Origin: Rhabditophanes sp. KR3021
Lineage: Eukaryota; Nematoda; Chromadorea; Rhabditida; Alloionematidae
Length of the DNA: 64,000 bases
Assembly: GCA_963281155.1 (NCBI GenBank)
Contig: CAUJLY010000006.1
Location: forward strand, 5,084,001-5,148,000
Reading direction: 5' to 3'
A model generated the notes under the pieces. It was not told the DNA's origin, did no database searches, and saw only the letters and a list, made by a program, of their open reading frames with translations. A program made the position numbers and the translations under genes. Shown here in pieces: positions 15,601 through 26,585 of this stretch (the first letter of the stretch is position 1; each line of letters starts with the position of its first letter).

Positions 15601-18600
15601 TTTGTCAATCTAAACTTAACCGTCACTTTTCCTCCTTCTATCAATTACTGTTCTTATTTCAAAGTTGGTTTGAAAAGCTTGAGTCTTTCCTAATACTGAC
15701 TTACTTATCATCAAATAAACTATATAGCCTAATTTTATGGTGATATTTATTCATAGGATGATAATGATAAAAAAGTTTGTGGCCTACAAATGAACATTCT
15801 GTTATGTAAACGTCGTTGCTTACTAAAAATTATTGAAAGCCCTTGTTCAGAAAGCTTTTCATTTGAAGAATTAAACTAATTGTGTCTTGACTAGCATTAT
15901 CAGTGACTTATTTAGTTTTCTACAAAAAGTAACAAAGCTACAACTCTCTTTATATATAGATATATTTAAGTATTGTATTTGCGCACACACAGTCAATTCA
16001 TCTAAACTGCCCTAAAAATTATTAGAAAAACGGCATTTGGGCCATATATTTGTATAAATTCAACTATTTTTCTAAAAAATGCCGCTCAAATAGGACTGGG
16101 GCAGCGGAGAGTGTCAAAGAAAAGACTTTGTGAGATAATGAAATAACTTTTCAGTCAAATTGACTAATTACTGTCGACTGCCTATTTTATTTAGCTATTT
16201 GAAAACGATTGAGGATATGAGTTTTACAAACTTTTCAAAACACGTTTCATGAGCATTAGGTCTACGCACACTTCCTCTATTAAGGCTTATTAAATATTAT
16301 TAAACTTCGTTTCAATTTTTTCGAATTTATTTTTGTTTATGAGTTTCATTATAAATAATGTATTTTTATGAGAATTTACAAGATGTACTTTTGGTTTATC
16401 AAACAAGTGCACATAATTACGAGCCAAACAAATTCTTGAACACATCTAGATCAACATTCAAAGTCTCCGCCCTATCTTAATATTTTTGAATATATTTTAA
16501 TCCTTTTACCGTCTAACTTGAATTTCTTCTATTGCTACTTTATCTAGATAACATTCCGAGGCTTGGTTTTTCAAAGAAAATTTGTTCAAGCCATGCCTTA
16601 CATATCAAATATGCCAAGTAAAGTTACATATTTTAGTAGTATATATTTTAGTTGCCTTTTCAAATATTTTTTTGTATCGATATGTTTACTGACTAACCTA
16701 GGGGGATACAATTGTATTTTCTTGATATTGAATTTCATTTATCATACAACTACTTTCTTTAATAATCTGTTTGTAAACTAAATTCTAGTTTTTGTAACAT
16801 TTTGTCACTCAATTATTATCATCTGTATTTTTATTATCATATATTTAAATTAATTATACGTTTAAGGCTTAATGTATAGACACTATTGAATAGTCTCAAA
16901 TACCATTTATTAAGTTTCTCTATTTATTTGTGAAACCTAAATATACATGTATATATCATGCTTGGAAGTTCACCGTTAAAAAACCTGTTTGAATTATCCA
17001 CCAACAATTCACCTTCTCAAGTTAATGTCATTGTAACCCAAAACCCTCAATTCAGCGAAACCAATACTGTATGTGTAGCTTCGGTTGCGTCTAGACTTGA
17101 CAACCCAACACCTTTTTCTAAAACGAATTCTACCATCATCATTTCGACAGATTTAAATGGTACGGCGTCGACGATCATCAGAAAAAAAACAGCTGAGAAT
17201 AATTTATCATCATCTGCAAATACTTCGACTCGTCCAAGTAAACGACTTTTTACGAGGTTCAACTCTAGCTCAGTTTTAAATACATCCAAAAATAATTCTG
17301 CCTCTTCACAGTCGACATCTGGACCGGTGACACCAAATATACCTACTTTTAATATTAATGAAGATGCATGTCTTGAAGATAAGCTAGAAAGTAGTAACCT
17401 AATTAGTAGTTCCGATTCACCAAGGCGACATTCTAGTCTATTAAATGCGGGTGGAATAATTTGTGGTCCGTTAATCAAAGATGAAAATGGCGGAGTTAGG
17501 GGAAACAGACGTAAGTCTGTTCACTCTTCAGTGCTAGGTGGAATTGGATTAAGGCCCGTTAAATGCATTGATCGTCGTGCATCCCAGCCTTTATTACATT
17601 GTCCACCCGTGATTGAAGTTGATGTTGGTTCTATTTCATCAGACATAGGATGCCACACATCTATTTCCCTAAATCCTGGTGCACATCCGAAAACATCTCT
17701 TGTTGATAATGACCTTTCTGATAATAAAGAAAAAACAAATAGCGAAAAAAGTTCTGTCCGAAACATGCTTACTAAGAGAGTATCATGGATGTCAATGAAA
17801 TCTTTTCTAGATGCCAATGAATCATTATCGAATTTATTTGCTAAGGCCAAAAATAATGAGGCTAATACTTATTATGTAAATAACAAAACCGAAACCCGCT
17901 CTAACAGTCAATTCGGCTCTGCGATTAATTTAGACGAATCTTTTGACATTGAAGCAGACACGCCGCCAATGGAAACCATGTCATGGAGTAATGCAGCTGG
18001 TTCGTACTTTTTCACATATCTAATTGTTATTCAAAAACATTCTTTCTGGCTTTGCCATAGAGTATTAGTAACTTTTCTCTAAATGTACTTTCTTGCAAAT
18101 ATACGTATACATGTATATTTATGCTATTTATATATCCAAGTCTCTGGTAATTATTTTTTGCCAGACGGTATACCCATGCATTTTAGTAATACTTTCACAT
18201 TACAATTTTAAATGTCCAATCAAATTTAAATGAGTTATTCTTCTTAAAAACCTACACAATATTAGAAACTTGAACAAATTAATACATATATAAAACTTCT
18301 CTTTCTTTGCAACAACTCAAGTTCATCAATTCATATTTTTTTTAAAAAGAAAACTTAATTTTTTGTTAACTTCTCACTTTATTATCTAGTCAAAAAAGGA
18401 AGATTTGTTAAAATTGGTCAAATAATTGAGAAGAATAAAAGTTGACATTACATAAAAGCATATGTCAAAAGGGGTAACAAAAAGACTTTACGCGTACATT
18501 TAGTTGTGGCTTAAAAATGATGACAATTTTGCATTCAATTTAGTGATAATAGACTTTTATATAAGTTAATAAGCCATATCTTTATAAAAAATGTACATAT

Positions 18601-21299
18601 AAAAAGGGGGAGTTAGAGGGACAAATTAAATTTGATTATGTGGATGTTTATTAATAGAGTTATATTTAATTTATTTGCAGATGAGTTTGAAAATGTGACA
18701 TTGATGTATGCAAAACACGAAAAAATTCCAATGAAAGATTTTGGTTCGGAAATCAGAGCAACTATGGATATTGACCACTTGTTGAATAAGTCTGTGTTAC
18801 TCCTTGATCTTCAAGAAACATCATTAGAAGAAATTTTTGCAAAAATTATTCATGAAATGGATATTCAAGAGCCCGAATTCACAAGTGAACAAGTTAGATC
18901 TGTTCTTTTTACTCAAGATGCCGGAAATCAATTTCATATTCTAAGTCGAACTGTTCAAAGTATTTGCACAACCGGGAGTGTTGGAGGTACATTTGATTAT
19001 GACCAAACATGGATTTGTGCCTTATGCATGCTGAATACTGTTCAACACAGACATGTAGCAATTGCTCGTCTATCTCACCCAACGAATTTGGGACGAACAA
19101 TGCAAGATTTGAGATTTATCATTATCGTAATTGCACCATCTAGAGCAGTAAGTAAATATAATTTTAGTTGAAGTAAAAAACTTTGTTTAGAAAGGAACAA
19201 AAACTGCTTTAGAAACCACGAGAACTTTTGCTACGTTGTTCGCTGACATGGATATTCGTCAGCGTTTGGTTATGGCCCAAACTGTAGAACAATTTAGGTA
19301 GGATATATGGGTACGTATTTGATAAAACTTCTTATTTTAGAAGCACCTTATTACAAGCCGCAAAGGAACTTGCTATGGAACAAAATCAATGGAGGGAGCG
19401 TAAAACATCCATTCATTTGTCTCAAGCAAAAGATCAATTGGTAGGAATTATGTTTGGACCAGGTAAATGGTACCCATTCCGAGGCCTTATTCAAGACTTT
19501 CAACGAAGATGGAAGCATTATTTATCTGATTATGTAGATGGATTTGTCGGCCATCGTACAACTGCAAAGTTAATAAGTTCCGTAATATTTTTATATTTTG
19601 CATGTATTCTCCCGGCAATTGCTTTTGGTGTACTGAATGACGATAATACAGGAGGTGGAATTAGTAAGTCAAAAATATAACAATTTTAAAATGCTCAAAA
19701 CAATTTTTAGATGTCCGTAAAGTGATTTTTGCTCAAGCTATTGGTGGAATTTTCTTTTCTATATTTGGGGGCCAGCCTATGATTATTCTGCTAACAACAG
19801 TTCCGTTGGCAATTTACATAAAAGTTATATATCGAATATCTCAAGATCTGGGCTACGACTTTTTTGCAATGTACGCGTGTGTCGGATTGTGGTGCCAATT
19901 TTTCTTATTTATATATGCAGCAACTGAACTGTGTAGTTTAATGAAATTAGCAACAAGGAGTGCCGAAGAAATGTTTTCATTGTTTATAGCAATAGCATTT
20001 ACTGTTGAAAGTATCAGAGCTATTCATACGAGTTTTACAAACAATTATCAAGGTTGTGATGAGAATTTTGAAGTGATACGGGAAAAGCAGGCATTATTGG
20101 AGAGATTTGCGAATAGTACTAATTCTTCGCTTGAATTAGTTCTCAAAAACTATACTTTGGGCAATGAAACGGTATCTTTATCAAAATAAATGTATATATT
20201 GATGAATTGTAAATTTTTTAGATGTTAATTACGGGTAAAGCCTGCAATCGTGACACTTCAATTTTGTATATGCTTTTGATGTTTGGAACACTTTGGCTAG
20301 GATTATTTTTGTATAATTTCCGCAAGACGCCATATCTTACTAGATCAAGACGAGAATGGTTAGCAGATTACTCATTACCTGCTAGTGTTTTGATTATGTC
20401 ATTTGCGGGAGCATGGTGTTTCAGCGAAATTGACAGTAAGTACTTATTGTTATGAAATTGCTAATTAATACATTTTTAGAAGACATGTTTAAAATGAGAC
20501 CTGAATTTGAGCTTTTAAAGGTAGCTGAATTTTGGACTTTACCATGGCAAGGAATATTGGTGTGTGCGCTACTAGGCTTTTCATTATCATTTTTATTTTT
20601 TATGGACCAAAATATTACTAGTGCTATTGTAAACAATTCGCAAAACAAACTGAAGAAAGGAACAGCTCTTCATTGGGATTTATTCGCCGTAGCAATCCTC
20701 AATTGCTTTTTATCGGTTTTTGGTTTACCTTGGATGCATGGTGCATTGCCACACTCACCCTTGCATATCCGAGCATTAGCGGACGTTGAGGAAAGAGTTT
20801 CACAGGGACATGTTCATGAAGTAATTATGAATGTTCGTGAAACCCGTATTTCATCGCTTATCGCACACATACTTATACTTATTTCAACTTTTACCTTATT
20901 ACCCTTTCCGCTGAGATGGATACCAACGTCTGTTCTTCATGGACTTTTCTTATATATGGCATTAACTTCACTAGCCGGGAATGAAATGTTTGAAAGATTG
21001 CTATTATTAATCACAGAACAGCAAGCTTATCCGCCAACGCATTATATTCGTCGAGTACCTCAGCGTAAAGTACATCTGTTTACGGGATGTCAGTTGGCTC
21101 AATTAGTGATGTTATGTGCAATTGGATTTAGCCCATACCCATTTATTGAAATGGTTTTCCCAATTGTGTGTTTCTTCTTTTTACCAATCAGGTATGTAAA
21201 ATTTATCCTTATTTTATAACTGTTTAATATTTTAGGCACACCTTGATCCCACGCCTGATTGACTACAAATATTTAGATGCTTTGGATGGTCGTCATTAA
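6661..21299 (+). CDS. SLC4A11-like transporter with long Ser/Asn-rich N terminus, 12 exons
   Basis: Exons: 6661-6874, 7124-7312, 13650-14268, 14436-14620, 17022-17999, 18681-19147, 19191-19297, 19341-19663, 19711-20171, 20222-20435, 20480-21191, 21236-21299. Every junction is GT-AG and the phases close to give 1510 aa. Residues 1 to about 730 are low-complexity and Ser/Thr/Asn-rich. From exon 6 the SLC4 cytoplasmic domain begins (LLDLQETSLEEIF, RSVLFT), then the membrane domain with GGQPMIILLTT, GTLWLG, YPPTHYIRRVPQRK and a C-terminal YKYLDALD. These track SLC4A11 rather than the classical AE or NBC branches. SLC4A11 proteins are plasma-membrane H+/OH- or NH3-linked transporters, earlier reported as borate carriers; substrate here is inferred. 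An Asn-rich extracellular loop (about 20100-20170) carries several N-glycosylation sites. Later introns are mostly 42-50 nt, whereas 5' introns reach 6.3 kb. The end of exon 5 is ambiguous: a GTAATG donor after 17987 has the same phase. The link between exons 1-5 and the transporter rests on phase and order. Confidence 0.88.
7313..13649 (+). other. 6.3-kb intron 2 of the SLC4A11-like gene
   Basis: The donor is A|GTAAGT after 7312 and the acceptor is GATGACAG before 13650; both are phase 1. The sequence is T-rich on the sense strand. No coding exon could be supported inside it, although an alternative exon could be missed by eye. An ATG at 13643 just before the acceptor is in frame with exon 3 and could start a shorter isoform. 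Confidence 0.6.
14621..17021 (+). other. 2.4-kb intron 4 of the SLC4A11-like gene
   Basis: It runs from ACAG|GTAATT to the pyrimidine-rich acceptor TTCACCTTCTCAAG, both phase 1. It contains a short inverted pair, CGGCATTT near 16033 and AAATGCCG near 16078, and a slightly GC-richer patch around 16080-16130. I see no gene inside it. Confidence 0.55.
16958..17021 (+). promoter_or_regulatory. Possible alternative start of a shorter SLC4A11-like isoform
   Basis: An ATG at 16958 opens in the same frame as exon 5 and would add 21 residues (beginning MLGSSPLKN) before the acceptor at 17021. There is no AG between the upstream in-frame stop and this ATG, so as coding sequence it could only be a first exon. 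An internal promoter inside intron 4 would give a protein lacking exons 1-4. This is inference from reading frame alone. Confidence 0.3.
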
Positions 21300-22720
21300 C
21301 GAATTATAATTAACTTCAATATTCACTCAATCTTTTTATAGATCAAATTTACATAGACAACTAAACATAGCTGGACAAGAATAAAATATTATATATTCAA
21401 ATAATGCATATAATTAAATATATCCTCCAAAATCCTTAACGGGTTTTTTATAATCCATCAACTCCTTTAAATACATATATTGACTGAGAATATTAAAATC
21501 GAAAAATACTATTTTATATATTTTGATATGTATTTTATTATTTTAAGATGCATTATTTAATATACTTGATATGTATTTGATATATATTCTAATCGCAATG
21601 TACATTATTTAACATTCAAAATCACATTATTTTTAATCAATTACAAAAAATTATAAAAAATCACTTGATAATGATCATTCTCAATCAAATTAAATATGTC
21701 TGCGAACGGCAAAATATTATATTAGATTTTTTGTTAATATAATGTCGCAAAGAAAAGTGTGAATTTTCAGTGATGGTGTGTTCATTAAACTAAAACAAAA
21801 ACTATTGTTCCTTTATTTCTTGTTGTACAAAGCGATATACTACTTTGTCAGTATAAATCTTTTTTTCTTATTTTGAATAACGGATATATTTTTCAAAATT
21901 TGATTTACTTCTTATATACCTACTATAGTAATATACATTATGCCATTCTAAAATCTTCATTTATTTACCAGATATTTTGTGTACACAAGTAATTATATTA
22001 TGTCATACTATTATATTAGATATAGTTTTATCATCCAAATAAATTTACGAATGTCAAGGAGTGTGTCAAACATATTTTTGAATTTATTTTGAGGTCAAAT
22101 AAGTAAAATTAACAACATTAACAGCTGTTATGTAATAACATAAACTAATTTAACTTTATTCCAACTCAATTGATATATGCATGCAAATGCATAGTAATTT
22201 AATCAAAACCACAAAACCATATTCTAATGTTCAAGTGTTGATTTTTTTAAATCTTTAAGTGTTATCAAAAATAGCTATTTATTAATAAGGAGAAAACAAA
22301 TACAGCTTTTAGATTGATTACTCTTATATGTGTAATATTTCGACATGTGAAAACAGGCTTTATCAGATTAAGCTATCCATAGATATACTGTTAAGCCACA
22401 AAAACAAGATCTTTGTCACAAATATATAAATCAAATATAATAAATTGAATTGTATTAAATATATCTCTTTTTGGTGAGAATCTTTGATGTTTTTGACATT
22501 ATACGACTTGAAGAACGAGATATGCAAAGTATATTGTTTTATGTTTAATGTATCATTATTCTTTTTGTAGAATTGAATACGCATCATATACACTTAAATA
22601 ATTAGTATTTTTCACTAATTGATTCATATTTAAGATAACCTCTAAAAAATCAAATCATGACCGAGTTAAAAAGGAGATAAAAAATATTTGAATTATTAAT
22701 TATCTTGATTATTTTATAGA
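21300..22720. other. Intergenic, 3' flank of the SLC4A11-like gene and 5' flank of collagen
   Basis: AT-rich sequence without supported genes. It holds an AATAAA at 21380-21385, about 80 bases after the SLC4 stop. At its right end an acceptor-like TTATTTTATAG ends at 22719, one base before the collagen ATG, which fits a trans-splice acceptor or a 5' untranslated intron. Confidence 0.5.
21380..21385 (+). terminator. Candidate poly(A) signal of the SLC4A11-like gene
   Basis: A canonical AATAAA lies 80 nt downstream of the TAA stop. In sequence this AT-rich the hexamer also occurs by chance. Confidence 0.4.
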
Positions 22721-23719
22721 ATGTCTTATACTGCGGATGCAGAAAAACTAAAGCATATTCAGGCTGAATCATTACGTCGCTTTGCCTTTTGTGGTGTTAC
22801 AATATCTACCGTTTCAGCTATACTATGTTTATTCTCTATTCCTATGATTTACAATTACATGCAACATATACAAACTCAGCTTGAAAATGAAGTCAATTTT
22901 TGCAAGGTAAGTTTATATTTTAATAACAATGACTCTTTTTTAAGTCCAAATCCGGAAACCTCTGGAAACAAATCATCCAGGTCCAGGTTAAAAAGGGAGC
23001 TTTGGACAGATTAAAACGTACCCCTCAAAACAGCGCTCTTTTATTTCCTTCAAATCCATATAAACCACCAACTGGAGCAAGAGTGCCAAATTACAAGCCA
23101 GAGCCAATTCCATCACAGCAATGCCCGTGTGGATATGGACCTCCTGGGGCGATGGGCGATAATGGTGCTGATGGCGACAATGGGAAAGACGGAAATGCTG
23201 GAAATGATGGAAAACCTGGGAGTGATGGGTCTGTTACTTCTGGGAATCGTGATTCAAGTGAAGACTGGTGTTTCGAATGTCCAGATGCGCCTGCGGGCCC
23301 AGAAGGAATCTCTGGAGATAAAGGATCAACTGGAGAGCCGGGTGATAATGGAGAAAATGGGAAACCCGGATCTCCAGGCAAAGATGGCGCTCAAGGAGAA
23401 AAAGGATTACCTGGCGCAGATGGCCGTCCTGGAATGCCTGGTCCACGGGGGAATAATGGAGTATTGATTCAAGAAGACGGAGCAAAAGGCCCCCCAGGTC
23501 CACAAGGTCCAAAAGGCCAACGCGGAGCTGTGGGATCCCCTGGCCAGCCTGGAACTCCGGGGAAATCAGGAGAACCTGGAATCAAAGGCGATCCTGGCTT
23601 TGCTGGAAAGGAAGGTAATCCTGGAAGACCCGGAATGCCAGGTCCCAGAGGACAAAAAAGGCGACCGAGGGTCGTGTAATCACTGTGCGCCTCCGCGAAC
23701 AAGTCCCGGTTATCGTTAA
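22721..23719 (+). CDS. Nematode cuticular collagen, one-base frameshift near C terminus
   Basis: Exon 1 (22721-22906) encodes the nematode collagen N-terminal domain: a short cytoplasmic start, a signal-anchor helix (residues about 20-45) and the NYMQHIQ...FCK region. A 38-nt intron leads to exon 2 (22945-23719). It carries a furin-type RLKR site near residue 87, Cys-rich knots (CPCG, WCFEC) and Gly-X-Y blocks interrupted once near GVLIQEDG. The family's usual C terminus ([18 protein letters not shown]) is encoded, but one frame away: a run of six A at 23654-23659 throws the frame and ends it at 23677-23679 in KRRPRVV. With one A fewer, the collagen frame runs to a TAA at 23717-23719, about 319 aa. 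The product would be processed, cross-linked through its Cys knots and laid down in the cuticle. Whether the indel is real or an assembly error cannot be told here. The paralogue group was not assigned. Confidence 0.93.
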
Positions 23720-25273
23720 AATTATGCATCGCAATACCTTGTACTTCACTTTTTATAGCAATAGTTTTAAAGCCATTATGTAAGACATTTCCTGGTATTA
23801 AAATATTAAGAGAATTCTTTATTTATAAAAACATGTTCTTAAGCACAAGTTAAAACTATACTTTAATCGAAAACAATTATGGAAATTATTTAGAGATATG
23901 TAAACAATTTAAAATAATTTAATCAGTTACAAAAAACAAATTCTTTGCAAATTAGTTGGACAAATTTTATTTACTCATTTGCTGATCAGGTATTTGTATC
24001 CAATTCTCCAGTGTTACATTGTTATTATGGTTGTGGTAATGAGAAGATTAATAATAATAACAAGATGACAAATCTCCCATTTACAATGTGAATTAAATGG
24101 ATAATCACTCTTAAACCAGTCTCCGTAGGTTAGAGCGTTATAAATATATTTACCATTTCCAAAACAAATTTGAAAAATTATTATTGTAAATAAAACAAAA
24201 GTATTCTGTTTTGAGAGCTTAATTTGAAAATAAGTTGTTTCGCAAATTTTAATTATAAAATACTTCTTTTAAGTATTTGTAATGAAGTGATATGCATATA
24301 TCTATTTATATTTGAATTGTTTATATGATGTATAAGTTGTTGAGGCATGCAATTTTTGCCAACTATCTGCAAGGTAAAAAGAAATTTAGAAAATATGAAA
24401 GTATCTGATGACGTTATGTTGTTTAATTTCTGAAAATATGTAAGGGAGAATAAACAATCAAATGATATATCTCTTCAGAGAATTCCCATAATTTTTTTAA
24501 AGTCATATTAAATATGTTAAATTTTTAAGCCATGCGTGGATAGCCATTTTTTAATATCATAAAAATTGACCATATATAATTTCCATATTCACTCATTTTT
24601 TATAGTACTTCTCAGATTATATTTCTTTCCAAAGTGCAAATTCTTCAATCACTTTCGTTTCGAATAACTTTAAATAATAGCTTTATAAATTTTCACACCT
24701 TAATCAAATTCGTTGCAAAGTGCAACATTTCCAATAAAAGGACAAAACCAAGTGCATAACATTTTCCTATTCATATCCAATATTCTAAAATTAGTGGCAT
24801 GTTAACGGAATCAAAAATATTTAATAAAATTCACGCCTTTTATCTAAATAATACCTTATTTATACCAACTCATCATTAATATTATTTGTGTGAAAAGTCT
24901 TCTTTTTTATCAAAGTATATATGAAATAGTGGCAACATTTTTAACTTTATTTCTAATTTGATGATACAAAAAGCTATAAAGTGATATCAATTTAATCTAT
25001 CGCGTATTTACTCTTGAATATTTCTATTAGGAAGCTATTTGAGTTGTAATAAATTGTCATAAATTGTAAATATATGTAAATATAAATTATTCCAAATTAT
25101 ATTTAAATTATATCCAATTATTTTCCAGTTTTTCAGTCTCTTAACACAAACTACATATAAATAGTCCCTGAAATACATATTATAACATAAAATTTATTTT
25201 AAGATTTAAAAGACGCTTTGTCCGGCAAATTTATAATAGTACTTAATTAGTTCCTTATTAAAAGATATTCAAA
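23720..25273. other. Intergenic, no supported gene
   Basis: AT-rich sequence of 1.55 kb between two + strand genes. I see no coding exon, RNA gene or repeat that can be supported. Confidence 0.5.
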
Positions 25274-25562
25274 ATGAAATCATTTTATCTAATTTTATTA
25301 ACTATTCTTGGAATTCTTCTTTCACAAGTTTCATGTGGAATATATAAAAGAAATTCAGACTATGTACCTAGTAAGTTTATTCAAAAAAAATTCTTAATAT
25401 CTTCTTTCAGTAAGTTCACAAGACGATGCACAAGAAGCACTAGACAATGCTTTGATTATGTGCAAAAGACGTTTCAAACAAGCACAGGATGGACAACTAA
25501 AAAGTGGATTGGATCATACGCTTTACAATGCATGCAAACTTCTCTTAGAAGACTTTTCTTAA
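25274..25562 (+). CDS. Small secreted peptide, 82 aa, two exons
   Basis: Exon 1 (25274-25370) encodes a textbook signal peptide (MKSFYLILLTILGILLSQ, then VSCG). A 40-nt intron (GTAAGT to CTTCTTTCAG) joins, in phase 1, exon 2 (25411-25562), which ends in TAA. The mature part is about 60 residues, mostly helical in character, with acidic, Gln and Lys residues and two cysteines in exon 2 (IMCKRR and NACKLL, 26 residues apart) that could form one disulfide. A KR pair lies just after the signal peptide. It matches no family I recognise. The unspliced reading frame runs on to 25702 but loses the acidic helical pattern, which supports the splice. A secreted helical peptide is inferred; no function is claimed. 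Its neighbour is convergent, so no operon is implied. Confidence 0.72.
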
Positions 25563-25941
25563 GGTTTAGGAGCTTGTTAAAATATCCATATTTTTTTAAA
25601 GATTATAAGCTTTATATAACGAATTATTTACACCGCATTTTCTTATATGTCATTAATGATAAATCTCTTCTTATTGTACTATTCACGTCCAATCTTTTTT
25701 AAAATATAATTGGCTCTTAAACAAATTTTTTTAAAAGTATTCATTATTTGCTTATTGTCTTCTTTTAATTATAATGATGACATGATAAAAGATTATTTTT
25801 TATTTAAAAAATGTATGAAAGTTCATATGTTAATAAAATGCCAAAAACAGATATTTACTTCTGAAACATACTACGTCATCTAGATTTTCATAATAACATC
25901 ATTTTTTCTTCATAATAACAAAGAATCTTTTGTGACTATCT
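25563..25941. other. Short convergent 3' spacer
   Basis: 379 bases between two genes that face each other. No gene is visible; the stretch is expected to hold both 3' untranslated ends. Confidence 0.5.
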
Positions 25942-26585
25942 TTATTTTGAAGAAGTTGAGTTTCTTTTACGGGATACATTCAAAAAATAGCAAAAATTTG
26001 CTTCGTCACTATTATCTCTAATAAAAAATTAAATAAACACACTGCAAAATAAACTTACTGGCAATCTTGGATATAATTACAAACAGACTGCGGTTCAATA
26101 CATTTAAGACCATCGCTGCAGAAAAACCATGTCTGGGGACATTTAACCGTAGGTGGCTTGAAACGACCTCTTGAACCTAGGTAAGAATCTATTCTTTGTT
26201 TCGGGCAAATAGATTCTGCCTCATCTGAACGATCGTAACAATCGAAATATCCATCGCACATAAACGATTTTTTGATGCACTCTAGGTTATCACTGCAGGC
26301 AATTTCAAATTCAATATCACAATTGATAAATCGCTGCTTTGGTGTTGTGGAAGTCTCAGTTAAACTGGTCCAATTAAAATTGAACGTACTATTAAGACCA
26401 TCCACGGACGTGGTAGTATCACCAATCTCATTAACCATATTCTGAATAGACTTATTAAAATTAGTAAAATTAGTGTTGTTTATATTGTTTGTGGCATGAA
26501 TAGGCTCATTCATATTAGCTTTTGCCAAAGAAAATGTAAGGCTCAAAAATGGCAAGGATAGTAATAAAATTAATAACTGAAGCAT
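25942..26585 (-). CDS. Secreted protein with two LDL-receptor class A domains
   Basis: Exon 1 (26585-26055) starts with a signal peptide (MLQLLILLLSLPFLSLTFS), then an Asn/Thr-rich linker with several N-glycosylation sites. The first LDLa repeat follows (IACSDNLECI, CDGYFDCYDRSDEAESIC), with its calcium-binding acidic cluster intact. The second LDLa repeat begins at CPQTWFFCSDGLKC and is cut by the intron at DCQ. A 37-nt intron (GTAAGT to TTTATTAG) leads, in phase 2, to a 76-nt last exon (26017-25942) that supplies DNSDEANFC and completes the domain. That fit confirms the splice. The protein is about 201 aa with a basic Ser-rich tail and no transmembrane segment. LDLa domains bind calcium and mediate ligand binding in lipoprotein receptors, matrix proteins and secreted regulators. 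The ligand here is unknown and I assign no orthologue. Confidence 0.88.
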
